Position numbers and translations under genes: made by a program
The notes under the pieces: model-generated
The model's input: the letters and a program-made list of their open reading frames with translations, nothing else
Databases searched by the model: none
What the model was told of the DNA's origin: nothing
Source: an uncultured Eubacteriales bacterium
GTDB lineage: Bacteria > Bacillota > Clostridia > Oscillospirales > Oscillospiraceae
Assembly: GCA_900548625.1 (NCBI GenBank)
Contig: URLO01000072.1
Span: forward strand, 1-5,915
Length of the DNA stretch: 5,915 nt
Direction: 5' to 3'
Shown here: piece after piece, positions 5,223-5,915 of the stretch
How the letters are laid out: each line of letters starts with the position of its first letter
How positions within the stretch are numbered: position 1 is the stretch's first letter

Positions 5223-5768
5223 ATGAAGCTGCTGATGCACATCTGCTGCGCGCCGTGCGCCAACATGCCCATCGACGCGCTGCGCGCCGACGGCATCGAC
5301 CTGACCGGCTACTGGTACAACCCGAACATCCACCCCTTCACCGAATACCGTGCGCGGCGCAACTGTCTACAGGAATATGCGCAGACCATCGCGCTGCCGC
5401 TTCTGGTGCGCGACGATTACGGCCTGCGGCCGTTTGTACGCGCCGTGGCGGAGGACATCGCGGGCCGGTGCGTCCAATGCTACGAAATGCGCCTGTTTGA
5501 GACGGCGCGGGCGGCAAAGGAGGGCGGCTTTGACGCCTTTACCTCCTCGCTGTTCATAAGCCCCTATCAGCAGCATGAGCGTATGCGCGATATCGCGGCG
5601 CGCGCGGCGGAGGAATACGGCGTGCAGTTTTATTATCAGGACTTCCGCCCCATGTTCCGCGACGGCCAGACGCGCGCGCGCGAGCTGGGGTTTTACATCC
5701 AGAAGTACTGCGGCTGCATTTTCTCCGAGCAGGAGCGCTATCTCAAGCCGTCCCGGATCCTCCCGTAG
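5223..5768 (+). CDS. queH: Epoxyqueuosine reductase QueH
   Basis: This 181-residue protein belongs to the QueH family (formerly DUF208), which carries out the last step of queuosine synthesis, reducing epoxyqueuosine to queuosine in the wobble position of GUN-anticodon tRNAs. QueH is a non-homologous replacement for the cobalamin-dependent QueG. Conserved features are all present: LLMHICCAPC with Cys8, Cys9 and Cys12; the NPNIHPFTEY segment (33-42); GRCVQCYEMRL with Cys83 and Cys86; the FTSSLFISPYQQHE stretch (106-119); DFRP with Asp140; and YIQKYCGCIFSE with Cys163 and Cys165. The cysteine pairs correspond to those that bind the iron-sulfur cluster and adjacent metal in characterised QueH. 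The start follows a perfect AGGAGG. The protein is cytoplasmic with no membrane segment. No other queuosine genes are in the window, so the gene appears to be transcribed alone. Confidence 0.95.
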   Translation: MKLLMHICCAPCANMPIDALRADGIDLTGYWYNPNIHPFTEYRARRNCLQEYAQTIALPLLVRDDYGLRPFVRAVAEDIAGRCVQCYEMRLFETARAAKEGGFDAFTSSLFISPYQQHERMRDIAARAAEEYGVQFYYQDFRPMFRDGQTRARELGFYIQKYCGCIFSEQERYLKPSRILP

Positions 5769-5794
5769 TTTTCGCAAGGAATCGCCCAAAGCTT

Positions 5795-5830
5795 AAAACT
5801 GCCGCCGTACAGGCTTCTGTACAGCGGCAG
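5795..5830 (-). terminator. Intrinsic terminator for the leftward gene at the right edge
   Basis: On the - strand, CTGCCGCTGTACAG and CTGTACGGCGGCAG form a 14-bp stem (one G-U wobble) around an AAGC loop, followed by TTTT (5795-5798). It lies 8 bases after the stop codon of the partial gene. On the + strand the same stem has an A-C mismatch and no T-run, so it would be a weaker stop for queH. Confidence 0.85.
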
Positions 5831-5838
5831 CCAGTCTG

Positions 5839-5915
5839 TCAAAAAACCTCGTAGAGTTCGCGCCCGCGGGCGATGCGCCCCACGTGGTTCCCCCTCGCGG
5901 CATAGCCGCTTCGGC
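5839..5915 (-). CDS. C-terminal fragment of an unidentified protein
   Basis: The last 25 codons of a leftward frame are open from the window edge to a TGA at 5839-5841. They read RSGYAARGNHVG followed by RIARGRELYEVF. The basic-to-amphipathic composition and the terminator directly downstream support a real gene end. I do not recognise the family from this short tail, and no function is proposed. The rest lies outside the window. It converges on queH. Confidence 0.55.
   Translation of the reverse strand, partial: RSGYAARGNHVGRIARGRELYEVF

Overview
The window is a GC-rich bacterial stretch with four complete protein genes, one gene fragment at the right edge, and two clusters of palindromic intergenic repeats. 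Strong AGGAGG-type ribosome binding sites, sigma-70-type promoters, a QueH-type epoxyqueuosine reductase, a Firmicutes-style adenine deaminase and the GGGGCGGACGACTCTGTCC repeats together suggest a high-GC gut clostridium, most likely in or near the Oscillospiraceae/Ruminococcaceae. That placement is inferred from gene content and repeat style; no search was run.

Layout, left to right. 1-465: repeat cluster 1, with five hairpins of two kinds and no credible gene. 489-1247 (+): TatD-family metal-dependent hydrolase, closed by a bidirectional terminator (1246-1286). 1303-1802: repeat cluster 2, with six hairpins. 1811-3106 (-): a cytoplasmic GH13 alpha-amylase-family enzyme with its own promoter (3144-3171). 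3251-3304: two strong hairpins after the adenine deaminase gene. 3301-5037 (-): adenine deaminase (ade). 5038-5222: divergent promoter region. 5223-5768 (+): queH, queuosine biosynthesis. 5795-5830: terminator hairpin. 5839-5915 (-): C-terminus of an unidentified gene that runs off the window.

The four genes look like independently transcribed housekeeping or metabolic units (nuclease or quality control, alpha-glucan use, purine salvage, tRNA modification) and do not form a pathway. ade and queH are divergent; tatD and the GH13 gene are convergent, and repeat cluster 2 lies between their 3' ends.

The unusual part is the repeats. Two hairpin caps (A: GGGCGGAC-GACTCT-GTCCGCCC; B: GGGCCGATG-CCCA-CATCGGCCC or its GGGTCGATG/CATCGACCC variant) sit on shared spacer backbones and appear to be interchangeable. 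Cluster 1 is largely an inverted copy of cluster 2, so tatD is bracketed by inverted arms of about 220 bp. One arm carries a 60-nt structured insertion inside a hairpin loop. I see no CRISPR array, transposase, phage gene, toxin-antitoxin pair or defence gene.
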